From positions 1 through 8,873 of the forward strand of contig JAPKYY010000454.1 of the NCBI GenBank assembly GCA_026394095.1: 8,873 nt of DNA, given 5' to 3'. Position 1 is the first letter of the stretch. Each line of letters opens with the position of its first letter. A program made the position numbers and the translations under genes. The DNA is from Acidobacteriota bacterium (GTDB lineage: Bacteria; Acidobacteriota; Terriglobia; Bryobacterales; Bryobacteraceae). The notes under the pieces were generated by a model. It saw only the letters and a program-made list of their open reading frames with translations, made no database searches and was not told the DNA's origin. Below are positions 1 through 7,272 of this stretch, piece after piece.

Positions 1-1062
1 TTCGTCGTAGCCGATGTGATTGCCCGGGTTGAGTTCAACATGGAAGACATCATGAGGAAGCTGCTGCAGCGTGCGATCGTGGATTTGGCCACAATCGGCG
101 CCGAGGGCGAGAGATTCGAGCCAACTCGCTGAGGCCAAAAAGTAGGGGCCAACGAAGGCCTCCAGGTAATCTTGTGCTGCCGTTGGCAGATCACGCTGGT
201 CACGGGCAATCCAGTTTGCGCGACAGACGTTGGACCCCCAGTAGGCAACGTTGGCAGACCAGGTATGGCCTACCTCGATCCGGTTGCCGGAAGCACTGGC
301 AAGACTAATGCGATTCGGCCCTGTCTTGCAGGTCATGTGGCAACTGAGAGGAGCACCGTCGTACTGCACCGCTTCGGCCATCAGTTGGTGATCAGTAATG
401 CCTGGACGCAAGGCGAAGTGCATGCGGCGGATTGCTTCAGACGCTTTGACATTGTTGATTTCAAAGATGGCAATGTCGTCTGCGGTAAGTGTGGTTCTTA
501 GCCCTGTGTCTGAATCTACAAGCCAGGCGGACTGATTAGTGCAATTCTGCCAACCGGCGATTTCTCGTGCGGCATCCACTATGTAGGAGGGGATGTCGCT
601 CTGGGTAGGGCTGGTGTAGGTCTTGGAGCCAATCAATGCCACGCGTGAGGACTCAGCGCAGCCTTCTTCACGAAGAATGTCTGATATGGAGCGTGGAGTA
701 GTGCGGGTTTGGTCTTCGAGCGAAAATTGCCGGAAGAGTTCCATGCGTAAGTCACCTGATCGCCAAAGAGGACTGATTGGCAAGTACGACTGGCACTCAT
801 TGCCAACCAGAATGAGGGGCTTGGGATTTGCCGAGACGATGAGTATTGTTTCTTCAAATCGTGGATCGAAGTTTGTGAAGTAGTGCAGATTTGCGAAGTG
901 TTCGCGGTCGGCATAGATCAATGCGATGTCGATTGAAGCTTGAGCCATGCGGTCGCGAAGGCTGGCTAGTCGATTTCGGAAGGTCTCTGCGGGCAAGCTG
1001 GGAGGAGCTTCCAGCTCGGGTGTGCTGGGCCAGTCGACTTCAATCAAACGAAAACTATTCAT
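1..1062 (-). CDS. Creatinase/M24-fold protein, C-terminus cut off by the window edge, metal site apparently lost
   Basis: The frame is open from an ATG at 1062 down to base 1, giving 354 residues with no stop; the C-terminus lies outside the window. Residues about 30-180 resemble a creatinase-type N-terminal domain (YFTNFDPRFEETILIVS at 61-77, then KPLILVGNE at 81-89). Residues about 205-354 resemble the M24 pita-bread domain, with RPGITDHQLMAE at 219-230. In metal-dependent M24 peptidases the core holds two aspartates in a GD...D-x-G...D pattern and a GHGxG histidine. Here the corresponding stretches read VGHTWSANVAYWGSNVCRAN (264-283) and NPGNHIGYDE (345-354), with no aspartate in the first and an asparagine where the histidine is expected. 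A metal-independent, creatinase-like or non-catalytic role is therefore more likely than Xaa-Pro peptidase activity; the substrate cannot be told. No signal peptide is visible, so it is probably cytoplasmic. It is transcribed divergently from the permease. No clear ribosome binding site precedes the ATG, which is the first ATG in the open frame. Confidence 0.75.
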   Translation of the reverse strand, partial: MNSFRLIEVDWPSTPELEAPPSLPAETFRNRLASLRDRMAQASIDIALIYADREHFANLHYFTNFDPRFEETILIVSANPKPLILVGNECQSYLPISPLWRSGDLRMELFRQFSLEDQTRTTPRSISDILREEGCAESSRVALIGSKTYTSPTQSDIPSYIVDAAREIAGWQNCTNQSAWLVDSDTGLRTTLTADDIAIFEINNVKASEAIRRMHFALRPGITDHQLMAEAVQYDGAPLSCHMTCKTGPNRISLASASGNRIEVGHTWSANVAYWGSNVCRANWIARDQRDLPTAAQDYLEAFVGPYFLASASWLESLALGADCGQIHDRTLQQLPHDVFHVELNPGNHIGYDE

Positions 1063-1072
1063 GCGGACTATG

Positions 1073-1100
1073 ATTTTATCGAAACAAAAGTCTGGCTCAA
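1073..1100 (-). promoter_or_regulatory. Possible sigma-70-type promoter for the M24-fold gene
   Basis: Read on the minus strand, TTGAGC (bases 1100-1095, 4 of 6 matches to TTGACA) is followed after 16 bp by TAAAAT (1078-1073, 5 of 6 matches to TATAAT). It lies in the 53-bp divergent gap. Transcription would start only about 4-5 bases before the ATG at 1062, giving an almost leaderless message, consistent with the lack of a ribosome binding site. On the other strand only a weak TATAGA (1104-1109) stands before the permease ATG. This is a motif match by eye and tentative. Confidence 0.3.
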
Positions 1101-1115
1101 TCGTATAGAGACAAT

Positions 1116-2546
1116 ATGCGAAATTTCCAGTTTGCGCTGCGGACCCTGGCTAAGAGCCCTGTTGTCTCAATCGTTGCCATTTTGTCTCTAGCACTGGGAA
1201 TCGGGGCCAACACTGCAATCTTTTCCTTGTTCGAGCAGACATTGCTGAGGAAACTCCCTGCCACCGCTCCCGAGGAGTTGGTAAACATTTCAGCGAATGG
1301 CCCTCGAAGTGGAAGCAATTCAACAAACAACGCAGGAAACCAGCAGTCGATTTTCAGTTATCCCATGTTTCGTGATTTGGAGAAGAGCCAAACTGTCTTC
1401 ACCGGAATTGCCGCCCACCGAAGCTTCGGTGCCAATCTTGCGTACCAGGGCCAGACTAGCAGCACCAGTGGAATGTTTGTTTCAGGATCCTATTTCCCAA
1501 TCCTGGGGCTCAAGCCCACCATCGGCCGTCTCTTCACTGTCGAGGATGACAAGAATCCAGGCGCTCACCCGGTGACTGTCCTGGCCCACTCTTATTGGAA
1601 AGAGAAGTTCAATGAGAACCCTGATGTTGTGGGCAAATCCATGGTGATTAATGGCGCTGTAATGACAATCATCGGAGTTGGCCCATCTGGTTTTCAAGGA
1701 ACTACTCTCGGTTCGCCTGCTGCAATCTTTGTTCCCATCAGCATGAGAGAGGCCCTGACCCCCGGCTGGAAAGGTCTAGCTGAACGAAAGAGTTATTGGG
1801 TCTATTTGTTTGCCCGTCTCAAGCCAGAACTAAAAATCGAACAGGCACAATCCTCGATTCACGGAACTTATATCGCCATCATCCGCGATGTTGAGTTGCA
1901 ACTGCAAAAGGGAATGAGCGAGAGAACGCGGAAACAGTTTCTCGAGCAACAGATGAAGCTGAGCCCGGGAGAAAAGGGTCAAAGCGGGTTCTTGAATACG
2001 GGCAGGGCTCCGATGGTGATCCTTACCTGCATCGCCGCATTCGTACTCCTGATTGCCTGTGCCAACATTGCCAATCTCTTATTGGCCCGTTCAGCCAATC
2101 GCGCCAAAGAATTTTCGATTCGATTATCCCTCGGGGCCAGCCGGGCTCAGGTTATGGCTCAGTTACTGATCGAATCTCTTGTATTGGCCTTGTTGGCGGG
2201 CATTGCCGGCGTATTCGTAGCCTACGCTACCGGAATGGCAATACTGACCCACGACCGTGGCATTCTCGCTGGCTCTTTCTTTATTTGCCGGTTTTCTGTT
2301 TGGCCTATTTCCTGCCGTTCATGCAACCAAGATGGACCTCGCTTCGGCTATGAAGGATCAGGCCGGGAATGTGTCTTCCACTACTGCCGCTTCCAGGTTT
2401 CGAAGGATTCTGGTGACTGCCCAAATCGGGCTTTCGCTGCTTCTGCTGATCTCTGCTGGAATGTTTTTGCGAAGCCTGGTCAACATATTGAAGGTGGATG
2501 TCGGCATCCGCACGGAGAACGTGATTGTCTTTGGATTGTCGCCTGA
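1116..2546 (+). pseudogene. ADOP-type (MacB/FtsX-like) permease, N-terminal half, frameshifted
   Basis: This frame holds the first half of an acidobacterial duplicated orphan permease. Residues 15-37 form the first membrane helix within the typical opening (ALRTLAKSPVVSIVAILSLA). Residues about 40-295 are the extracytoplasmic MacB-PCD domain. Residues 298-325 and 349-376 are further helices of the FtsX domain, with the family stretch EFSIRLSLGASRAQVMAQLL between them (332-351). Homology holds to about T378 (base 2249). The remaining residues to the stop at 2544-2546 are out-of-frame sequence rich in Cys, Arg and Ser that does not resemble the family; the true continuation is in the +1 frame from about 2250. 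MacB-like permeases normally work with a separate ATPase and transmit force to the periplasm rather than form a channel; no ATPase gene is present here. The ATG at 1116 has only a weak GAGA 4 bp upstream. Whether the break is real or a sequence error cannot be decided from this window. Confidence 0.85.
2242..2260 (+). other. Frame-change site inside the permease gene
   Basis: Family-like sequence ends in one frame at GMAILT (through about base 2249) and resumes one frame later at PTTVAFSLALSLFAG (from about 2248). A TGA at 2245-2247 limits how far back the second frame extends, so the switch lies within a few bases of this point. ADOP proteins usually have a loop of about 15-25 residues between these two helices, and here there is almost none. 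An out-of-frame deletion of some tens of bases fits better than a single miscalled base. The site contains a short inverted repeat, CCACG-AC-CGTGG (2249-2260). Confidence 0.7.
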
Positions 2547-3564
2547 TTTGAACCGCTATTCGCCCGAGCGCTCCCGGGCATTGTTTGAACAGTTGGAGGC
2601 TAAAGCAGGTGCCATTGCCGGTGTTCAATCTGCTGGCGTCTCATTGGTGCCCTTGATTTCCGGTAACAATTGGGGCTCAAATGTCACCGTGGATGGCTTT
2701 GCAGCGGGGCCGGATACGGACACGCATTCCATGTTCAACAGGATTGGCCCTGGATTCCTCAAACAGATGAACGTTCCCATCTTGAGAGGACGTGAATTCG
2801 AAACAAGAGACACCCTCAACGCCCCGAAGGTTGCAGTCGTAAATGAAGACTTCGAACGTAAGTTTGGAAACGGTAGAAGCCTGTTGGGACAGAGAATGCA
2901 GGAGGGGGGCGGCGGAAAGCACGATATTGAAATTATCGGAGTTGCCAAGGATGTGAAATATAGCGAAGTCAAGGACGCGATCCCTGCCTTGTTCTATACT
3001 CCCTACCGGCAAGACCCAAAAATTGGGTCAGCAAACGTATATATCGCGACGGCCATTCCCATAGATCAGGTCCTGCCGGCAGTGCGTCGTCTGGTTTCAG
3101 AACTGGACCCCAATCTCCCGATGGAGGATGTCAAAACCATGGAGGGCCAGGTGCGAGAAAATATCGGCCTGGATCGCATGATCTCAACGCTTTCGGGAGC
3201 ATTTGCCGCCTTGGCCACGTTGCTTGCCGCTGTTGGGCTCTACGGAGTTTTGGCCTTTACGGTGGCTCGACGCACCCGGGAGATCGGGATTCGTTTGGCA
3301 ATTGGAGCCGACGCCGCCAAGATTCGAAACATGGTGATGAAAGAAGTAGCCTGGATGGTTGGCATTGGTATCGTCTTCGGCCTCCCAGCCGCTTATGTAT
3401 TGACTCAATACGCAGAGTCACTTCTCTACGAGATCAAGGGCAACGACCTTACTGTGTTTGCCTCAGGGGTCCTCTTGATTAGCGCAGTATCCTTTCTGGC
3501 CGGTTATCTGCCAGCCAGAAAAGCGATGCAGATCGAACCGCTCGAAGCGTTGCGCTATGAATAG
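2257..3564 (+). pseudogene. ADOP-type (MacB/FtsX-like) permease, C-terminal half, in the shifted frame
   Basis: This is the remainder of the permease that begins at 1116; the GTG at 2257 is merely the first start-like codon in the new frame and lies inside a membrane helix. Counting from it, residues 1-20 are the last helix of the first FtsX domain (AFSLALSLFAGFLFGLFPAV). Residues 51-72 are the first helix of the second unit and about 73-305 its MacB-PCD domain. Residues 316-337, 364-385 and 400-418 are the three helices of the second FtsX domain. The stretch ARRTREIGIRLAIGA (337-351) and the ending EPLEALRYE are characteristic of the family. Joined, the two halves give about 815 residues, close to the usual size of roughly 800 or more. 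This half looks intact and unworn, so the break is recent or artefactual. The stop at 3562-3564 is 5 bp before the next gene. Confidence 0.85.
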
Positions 3565-3569
3565 TATCG

Positions 3570-4256
3570 ATGGGCATTGATGAACTCGTAGCGCTGGATG
3601 GATTGAAACAATACCGTTGTCAGGACAAGCAAATCCTTTTGCATGAAGACCACCGCTGGGTTCTCCCCATGGTGGCAGAGGCTCAAGAGCGTGGCTTGCT
3701 TCCAAGGCCAGTACGAGTTGTGCTTTTCGACAGGCACACCGATGCGGCAGAGCCTGGAGAACTGAGTTGCGACATCAGTGTTGCAGGAGTCATGGACGCT
3801 TGCATACGGGAACTGAGTCACCACGACGATGACTGGATTGTGGCCGGAATCCGAATGGGTTTGCTGGCCGATGTGTTTATCTTCGGCGTTGACGACCGCA
3901 TGGGAGACCTGCCCAAGGCCGTTGGTGAATATGGAATTTTCGGCCGCTTCGAAATGCCCGGCAAACTTGGGGAAGTGGGCGTCAGAGCCCGAGAAGTCTT
4001 GGACTGGAAGGAATCTCCTATCCTGCTGGACATCGATCTCGATTGTTTTGCCTACGCTTATCGTGACCGTGTGATGGCTTGGGATGAGAGTGTCTTTGAG
4101 AGTGAATTTGGCCCCAGTCTACCCGCGTTTCAGACTTTCATCGAGCGGGCAGGATTGATTACAGTCTGCCGCGAGGCGGGATGCTGCGGAGGAGAAGAAA
4201 ATGCAGATCAAATTTGGCAGCTATTCTCGACGCGGCTTCTCGGTTTGAAGACTTGA
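3570..4256 (+). CDS. UPF0489-family protein of the arginase/deacetylase fold (peptide-arginase-like)
   Basis: This 228-residue protein carries both metal-binding signatures of the arginase fold: D54-R-H56-T-D58 within VVLFDRHTDAA, and D154-I-D156-L-D158 within ILLDIDLDCF. An early HEDHRW (25-30) and a late acidic CREAGCCGGEENADQI (200-215, E202 and E209) also fit UPF0489. Arginase-fold enzymes use two Mn ions to hydrolyse guanidino or amide groups. Some bacterial UPF0489 members, such as OspR, convert arginine to ornithine within ribosomally made peptides. Whether this one acts on a peptide, a free guanidino compound or something else is not shown; no obvious precursor peptide gene lies nearby. 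There is no signal peptide, so it is probably cytoplasmic. It starts 5 bp after the permease stop without a visible ribosome binding site, suggesting translational coupling, and precedes soxC by 33 bp. Confidence 0.72.
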   Translation: MGIDELVALDGLKQYRCQDKQILLHEDHRWVLPMVAEAQERGLLPRPVRVVLFDRHTDAAEPGELSCDISVAGVMDACIRELSHHDDDWIVAGIRMGLLADVFIFGVDDRMGDLPKAVGEYGIFGRFEMPGKLGEVGVRAREVLDWKESPILLDIDLDCFAYAYRDRVMAWDESVFESEFGPSLPAFQTFIERAGLITVCREAGCCGGEENADQIWQLFSTRLLGLKT

Positions 4257-4289
4257 CAGCGTCTGCCAGAATCGCGTAGCTTCATACCC

Positions 4290-5486
4290 ATGACCTCGAA
4301 CAAAAGGCGACGATTACTCGCGCTGTGCGCCAGCTTCGGACTGGCATCCTGCGCAAAGCAGGAGAGCACTACTCCCAAGAGCCCGGGTGCCGGCTTGTCC
4401 ATGCGCCCGTATGGAGATCGCAGTCCTTTTGAGAAGACGTTAAGGGGCGCCAGAGAGTCCACCAAGTCGATTGGCGTAGGCTCCAGCCGCACTCCGTTGC
4501 ACGAGCTCTATGGCACGATTACTCCTTCTTCGCTGCACTTTGAGAGGCACCACGCGGGAGTTCCTGTGATTGATCCTGCACAGCATCGTCTCTTGATTCA
4601 CGGCATGGTGGATGCGCCGGTAAGTTTCTCAATGGATGACCTCCGAAGGCTGCCTTCCATAACGAGGCCATACTTTATCGAGTGTTCTGGAAACGGCGGT
4701 GGAGAGCTGGCAGGAAATGCCGGTGCTGACGCAAGCAGGTCTCACGGGTTGCTTTCGAATTCGGAATGGACCGGAGTAAAGCTATCCACACTCCTGAGTG
4801 CAGCCAAGATGCAATCCGGGGCTTCGTGGGTGATTGCCGAGGGTGCTGACGCTTGCCGTATGGCTCGCAGCATTCCGATTCCCAAGGCGATGGATGATGC
4901 CTTGATTGTTTATGCGCAGAATGGAGAGGCAATCCGGCCTGAACAAGGTTATCCGCTGAGGTTGCTCCTGCCAGGCTGGGAAGGCAATGCGAGTATCAAA
5001 TGGTTGCACCGCTTGCACGTGGCATCTGAACCAGCAATGTCGAATCAGGAAACGGCCCACTATACCGATTTGCATCCAACTGGCAAAGCAAGCATTTTCT
5101 CTTTCGAGATGGAAGCAAGCTCTGTGATTACGCGGCCCTCGGGATCGCAAAAATTGGCTGGCGCAGGATTTCATGAGATCTCCGGTCTAGCCTGGTCCGG
5201 CAGAGGTAAAGTTGCAAAGGTTGAAGTTTCAACAGACGGTGGCAAGGCCTGGCAAGCAGCAGTGCTCGATGAACCGGTGATGAGCAAAGCAGTGGTTCGT
5301 TTCCGTCTGCCCTGGCAATGGGACGGACAAGCTACTGTGATCCTTTCCCGCTGCGTCGATGAAACCGGATACGTGCAGCCTACCCGCGAACAGATCCTCG
5401 CGGATCGGGGGCCCAACAGCACCTACCACTACAACGGAATCAAGAGCTGGAAAGTTGAAGCCGATGGGAGCGTAAAGAATGTTTGA
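4290..5486 (+). CDS. soxC: Sulfite/sulfane dehydrogenase molybdenum subunit (SoxC-like)
   Basis: This 398-residue member of the sulfite oxidase family oxidises sulfite or a protein-bound sulfane group at a mononuclear Mo-pterin centre. The opening KRRRLLALCASFGLASC combines a twin-arginine-like motif (R6-R7-x-L-L) with a lipobox, L18-A-S-C21. Export of the folded, cofactor-loaded enzyme followed by lipid anchoring is therefore likely. HFERHHAGVPVID (83-95) is typical of SoxC. The molybdopterin domain covers about 95-245, with the Mo-ligand cysteine C132 in YFIECSGNGGG and the conserved LLLPGWEGNASIKWL (225-239). The Mo-co dimerisation domain covers about 265-390 (VEVSTDGGKAWQ, 311-322). The length fits the family. 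It overlaps soxD by 8 bp, so the subunits are probably made together. No clear ribosome binding site is seen before the ATG, but the signal sequence begins there. SoxC versus a SorA-type sulfite dehydrogenase is judged by the sequence signatures and the SoxD partner; the true substrate is uncertain. Confidence 0.87.
   Translation: MTSNKRRRLLALCASFGLASCAKQESTTPKSPGAGLSMRPYGDRSPFEKTLRGARESTKSIGVGSSRTPLHELYGTITPSSLHFERHHAGVPVIDPAQHRLLIHGMVDAPVSFSMDDLRRLPSITRPYFIECSGNGGGELAGNAGADASRSHGLLSNSEWTGVKLSTLLSAAKMQSGASWVIAEGADACRMARSIPIPKAMDDALIVYAQNGEAIRPEQGYPLRLLLPGWEGNASIKWLHRLHVASEPAMSNQETAHYTDLHPTGKASIFSFEMEASSVITRPSGSQKLAGAGFHEISGLAWSGRGKVAKVEVSTDGGKAWQAAVLDEPVMSKAVVRFRLPWQWDGQATVILSRCVDETGYVQPTREQILADRGPNSTYHYNGIKSWKVEADGSVKNV
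5466..5470 (+). promoter_or_regulatory. Ribosome binding site for soxD
   Basis: GGGAG lies 8 bases before the soxD ATG at 5479 and inside the end of soxC. A TAA at 5473-5475, in the soxD frame, rules out any earlier start, so this site and ATG fix the soxD beginning. Confidence 0.5.
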
Positions 5487-5991
5487 AGCGTTATTGCTTT
5501 CTACACTGTTGTCGCAGACAGTGACAGGGCGGCCGGCCAGTGCCGAAGAGATCCGCAAATTCGACATCACGGTGTTTCCGGATGGCAAAGGATTGCCTGC
5601 GGGTAAAGGCACCGCTGCTGCTGGAAAAGAAATCTACAAAGCCAAGTGTGCCGAGTGTCACAACGAAAAGGGTGAAGGCCGCGATCAACAGTATCCGCGC
5701 CTGGTTGGAGGGGTGGGGAGTCTCACCTCACCAAAGCCAGTCAAAACTGTTGGATCCTATTGGCCGCACGCAACAACCGTTTGGGATACGATCTTCAGGG
5801 CCATGCCATATGAGACTCCTCGGACGCTCAAGCCGGATGAAGTGTATGCCGTTACCGCTTTGCTGTTGCACTGGAATGGCATCATCTCTGAGACTTTTGA
5901 GTTGAACGAGAAGACGCTGCCTCAAGTGAAGATGCCGAATCGGGATGGCTTCATCCCTGATGCGAGGCCCTATCAGAAGTTGAAGAAGTAG
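5479..5991 (+). CDS. soxD: SoxD-like single-heme c-type cytochrome subunit
   Basis: This 170-residue protein is the electron-accepting partner of SoxC. It has one heme c site, C57-A-E-C60-H61, and a likely axial methionine at M109 in RAMPYETP. SoxD signatures include GRPASAEEI (17-25), FPDGKGLPAGKGT (33-45), YPRLVGG (72-78), KTVGSYWPHATT (89-100), DEVYAVTALLLHWNGII (120-136) and MPNRDGFI (152-159). Electrons from the Mo centre would pass to this heme and on to the respiratory chain outside the cytoplasm. It is the shorter, one-heme form; the Paracoccus SoxD has two hemes. The N-terminus (MFEALLLSTLLSQTVTG) is hydrophobic but short, with no basic residue and a glutamate at position 3, so it is a poor-looking signal peptide even though an upstream stop leaves no earlier start. 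The DUF2277 gene begins 5 bp after its stop. Confidence 0.88.
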   Translation: MFEALLLSTLLSQTVTGRPASAEEIRKFDITVFPDGKGLPAGKGTAAAGKEIYKAKCAECHNEKGEGRDQQYPRLVGGVGSLTSPKPVKTVGSYWPHATTVWDTIFRAMPYETPRTLKPDEVYAVTALLLHWNGIISETFELNEKTLPQVKMPNRDGFIPDARPYQKLKK

Positions 5992-5996
5992 CCGGC

Positions 5997-6269
5997 ATGT
6001 GCAGAAGTATCAAACCTCTGTTCAACTTCGATCCTCCTGTTACCGAATCGGAGATTCAAGCTGCATCTCTTCAGTTTGTACGCAAAATTAGCGGTTTCCA
6101 TCGGCCTTCGAAATCCAATGAAGCCGCTTTCTCCGCTGCGGTGGCGGAGGTAAGTCAATCTGCAGCGACGCTGTTGTCCAGACTGGAAACACAGGCCTTA
6201 CCGAAGAATCGCGAGGCTGAGGCAGCCAAGGTAAAATTACGAAGGCGAAGCTATCCGGGTGCCGACTAG
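5997..6269 (+). CDS. DUF2277 family protein
   Basis: This 90-residue protein matches the DUF2277 pattern over its length. It opens MCRSIKPLFNFDPPVTESEI with the conserved Cys2, followed by QFVRKISGFHRPSKSNEAAF (67% polar or basic helix-like sequence is typical of the family core) and ends with a basic REAEAAKVKLRRR region. The family has no established function. There is no signal peptide or membrane segment, so a small cytoplasmic protein is expected. It lies 5 bp after soxD and 9 bp before the ATP-grasp gene, which suggests co-transcription and perhaps a partnership with the latter. The start is fixed by the conserved MCR opening. No convincing ribosome binding site is seen, so coupling to soxD translation is possible. 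Confidence 0.85.
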   Translation: MCRSIKPLFNFDPPVTESEIQAASLQFVRKISGFHRPSKSNEAAFSAAVAEVSQSAATLLSRLETQALPKNREAEAAKVKLRRRSYPGAD

Positions 6270-6278
6270 AATGAATCT

Positions 6279-7226
6279 ATGGGGCATGACCTGGTTGTCT
6301 TTTTTGAACATCCCGAATGGCAGAAGCCGCTTTGGGCCGCACTTGATAAACGAGGTTTGAATTACAAGCCGTTTGATTTGAAGCAGGCTGCTTTTGATCC
6401 GGATTCGCTGCCGGAGGCAAAGCTCTATTTCAATCAGGCCAGCCCGAGCGCTTATGTAAGGGGCAATACGCGGGCAGTGCCATTTGTGCTTTCGATGATG
6501 CGCTCACTTGAGTTGTGGGGTGCCAGGGTCTTGAATGGTTCAGCTGCCTTCTCACTGGAACTTCGCAAGTCTGAGCAGTGTGCGCTGATGGCTGGCTTGG
6601 GGATTGGTCATCCCCGAACTTTGGCCTTTAATGATCCAGAAGCTGCCCTCGCCAACTGGAAGGGCTCCTGGCCCGCACTGGTGAAGCCGGAACAGGGCGG
6701 CAGTGGCGCTCGCATGTTTCTGCTGAATTCTCCAGATGAATTGCTCCGCCTTCTACGTGATCAACCGGAATTGTGGCTTCCTGACAACCTCTTGATGTTG
6801 CAGGAGTATTTTCCGGTCGATGCAGCCAAAGGCATTGTGAGGATGGAGTTTCTGGGGGGCAAGTTGCTCTACGCGATGCGAGTGGTTTCGCACGGAGCCT
6901 TCAATCTTTGTCCTTCAGAGGCCTGTAATCCCGAAGGGGGCGGGGAAGGGATTTGCGAGGTTCCGGTACACAAGCCTGCAAAACCTGTTGAGTTTTACCC
7001 CTACGGGGAAGTCCCTGCTGCTGCGGTTGAGATGGGGGAACGCATTGCCCATGCTGGCAAACTGGACGTTTGTGGCATCGAGTATCTGGAAGCAGCCGAT
7101 GGCCGTTTGATCTTCTACGACGTGAACGCAAATTCCAATCTCCGAAAGCCAATTGGCGAGGCCTTCGGTTTTGATCCCTTCGAGCGAGTCGTGGATTTCC
7201 TTGAGCGCGAGCTGAGCTCGAAATAG
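6279..7226 (+). CDS. ATP-grasp domain ligase (RimK/glutathione-synthetase-like)
   Basis: This 315-residue protein has ATP-grasp architecture: a pre-ATP-grasp domain at about 1-95, then the grasp domains. WPALVKPEQGGSGARMF (131-147) is the nucleotide-binding lysine and glycine-rich loop. MLQEYFP (173-179) is the hinge that usually contacts adenine. E268 in GIEYLE and D281/N283 in FYDVNANSNLRKPI (279-292) are the likely Mg-ATP ligands. Such enzymes activate a carboxylate as acyl-phosphate and join it to an amine or thiol; the substrates here are unknown. No signal peptide is seen. The ATG at 6271 is in another frame, and the ATG at 6279 gives the natural beta-strand opening HDLVVFFEHPEW. It follows the DUF2277 gene by 9 bp and is probably the last gene of the close-packed series. 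A segment rich in Gly, Cys and Pro (206-235, including CPSEACNPEGGGEG) sits between the grasp motifs and may shape substrate binding. Confidence 0.82.
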   Translation: MGHDLVVFFEHPEWQKPLWAALDKRGLNYKPFDLKQAAFDPDSLPEAKLYFNQASPSAYVRGNTRAVPFVLSMMRSLELWGARVLNGSAAFSLELRKSEQCALMAGLGIGHPRTLAFNDPEAALANWKGSWPALVKPEQGGSGARMFLLNSPDELLRLLRDQPELWLPDNLLMLQEYFPVDAAKGIVRMEFLGGKLLYAMRVVSHGAFNLCPSEACNPEGGGEGICEVPVHKPAKPVEFYPYGEVPAAAVEMGERIAHAGKLDVCGIEYLEAADGRLIFYDVNANSNLRKPIGEAFGFDPFERVVDFLERELSSK

Positions 7227-7239
7227 CACTGAAACAGCT

Positions 7240-7256
7240 TTGGCACTTGAGATGCA
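7240..7256 (+). promoter_or_regulatory. Possible sigma-54 (-24/-12) promoter before the PD40 gene
   Basis: TTGGCACTTGAGATGCA has the invariant GG (7242-7243) and GC (7254-7255) with exactly 10 bases between, and matches 11 of the 14 defined positions of the sigma-54 consensus YTGGCACGRNNNTTGCW. It lies in the 46-bp gap after the ATP-grasp gene. Transcription would begin near 7267, only about 6 bases before the ATG at 7273, which is unusually close and lowers confidence. No activator binding site was identified. Confidence 0.35.
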
Positions 7257-7272
7257 TTGCATTCCAGGTAGC

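Noticed and set aside
172..914. Several open frames on both strands over the first kilobase
   Set aside because: They are shadows of the single uninterrupted minus-strand frame 1062-1, which alone resembles a known family.
1416..1431. Perfect 16-bp palindrome CACCGAAGCTTCGGTG
   Set aside because: It lies in the middle of the permease coding sequence where the codons encode family-like protein; no second copy was seen, so chance is the simplest explanation.
2242..2260. Programmed ribosomal frameshift in the permease
   Set aside because: No slippery heptamer or downstream stem of useful size is visible, this family is not known to use one, and the missing loop points to a deletion.
2257..3564. 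An independent permease gene starting at GTG 2257
   Set aside because: The start falls inside a membrane helix and the protein continues the family homology of the upstream half; it is the rest of one broken gene.
7208..7220. CGAGC-TGA-GCTCG stem as a terminator for the ATP-grasp gene
   Set aside because: The stem is only 5 bp, lies within the coding sequence and lacks a following T run.
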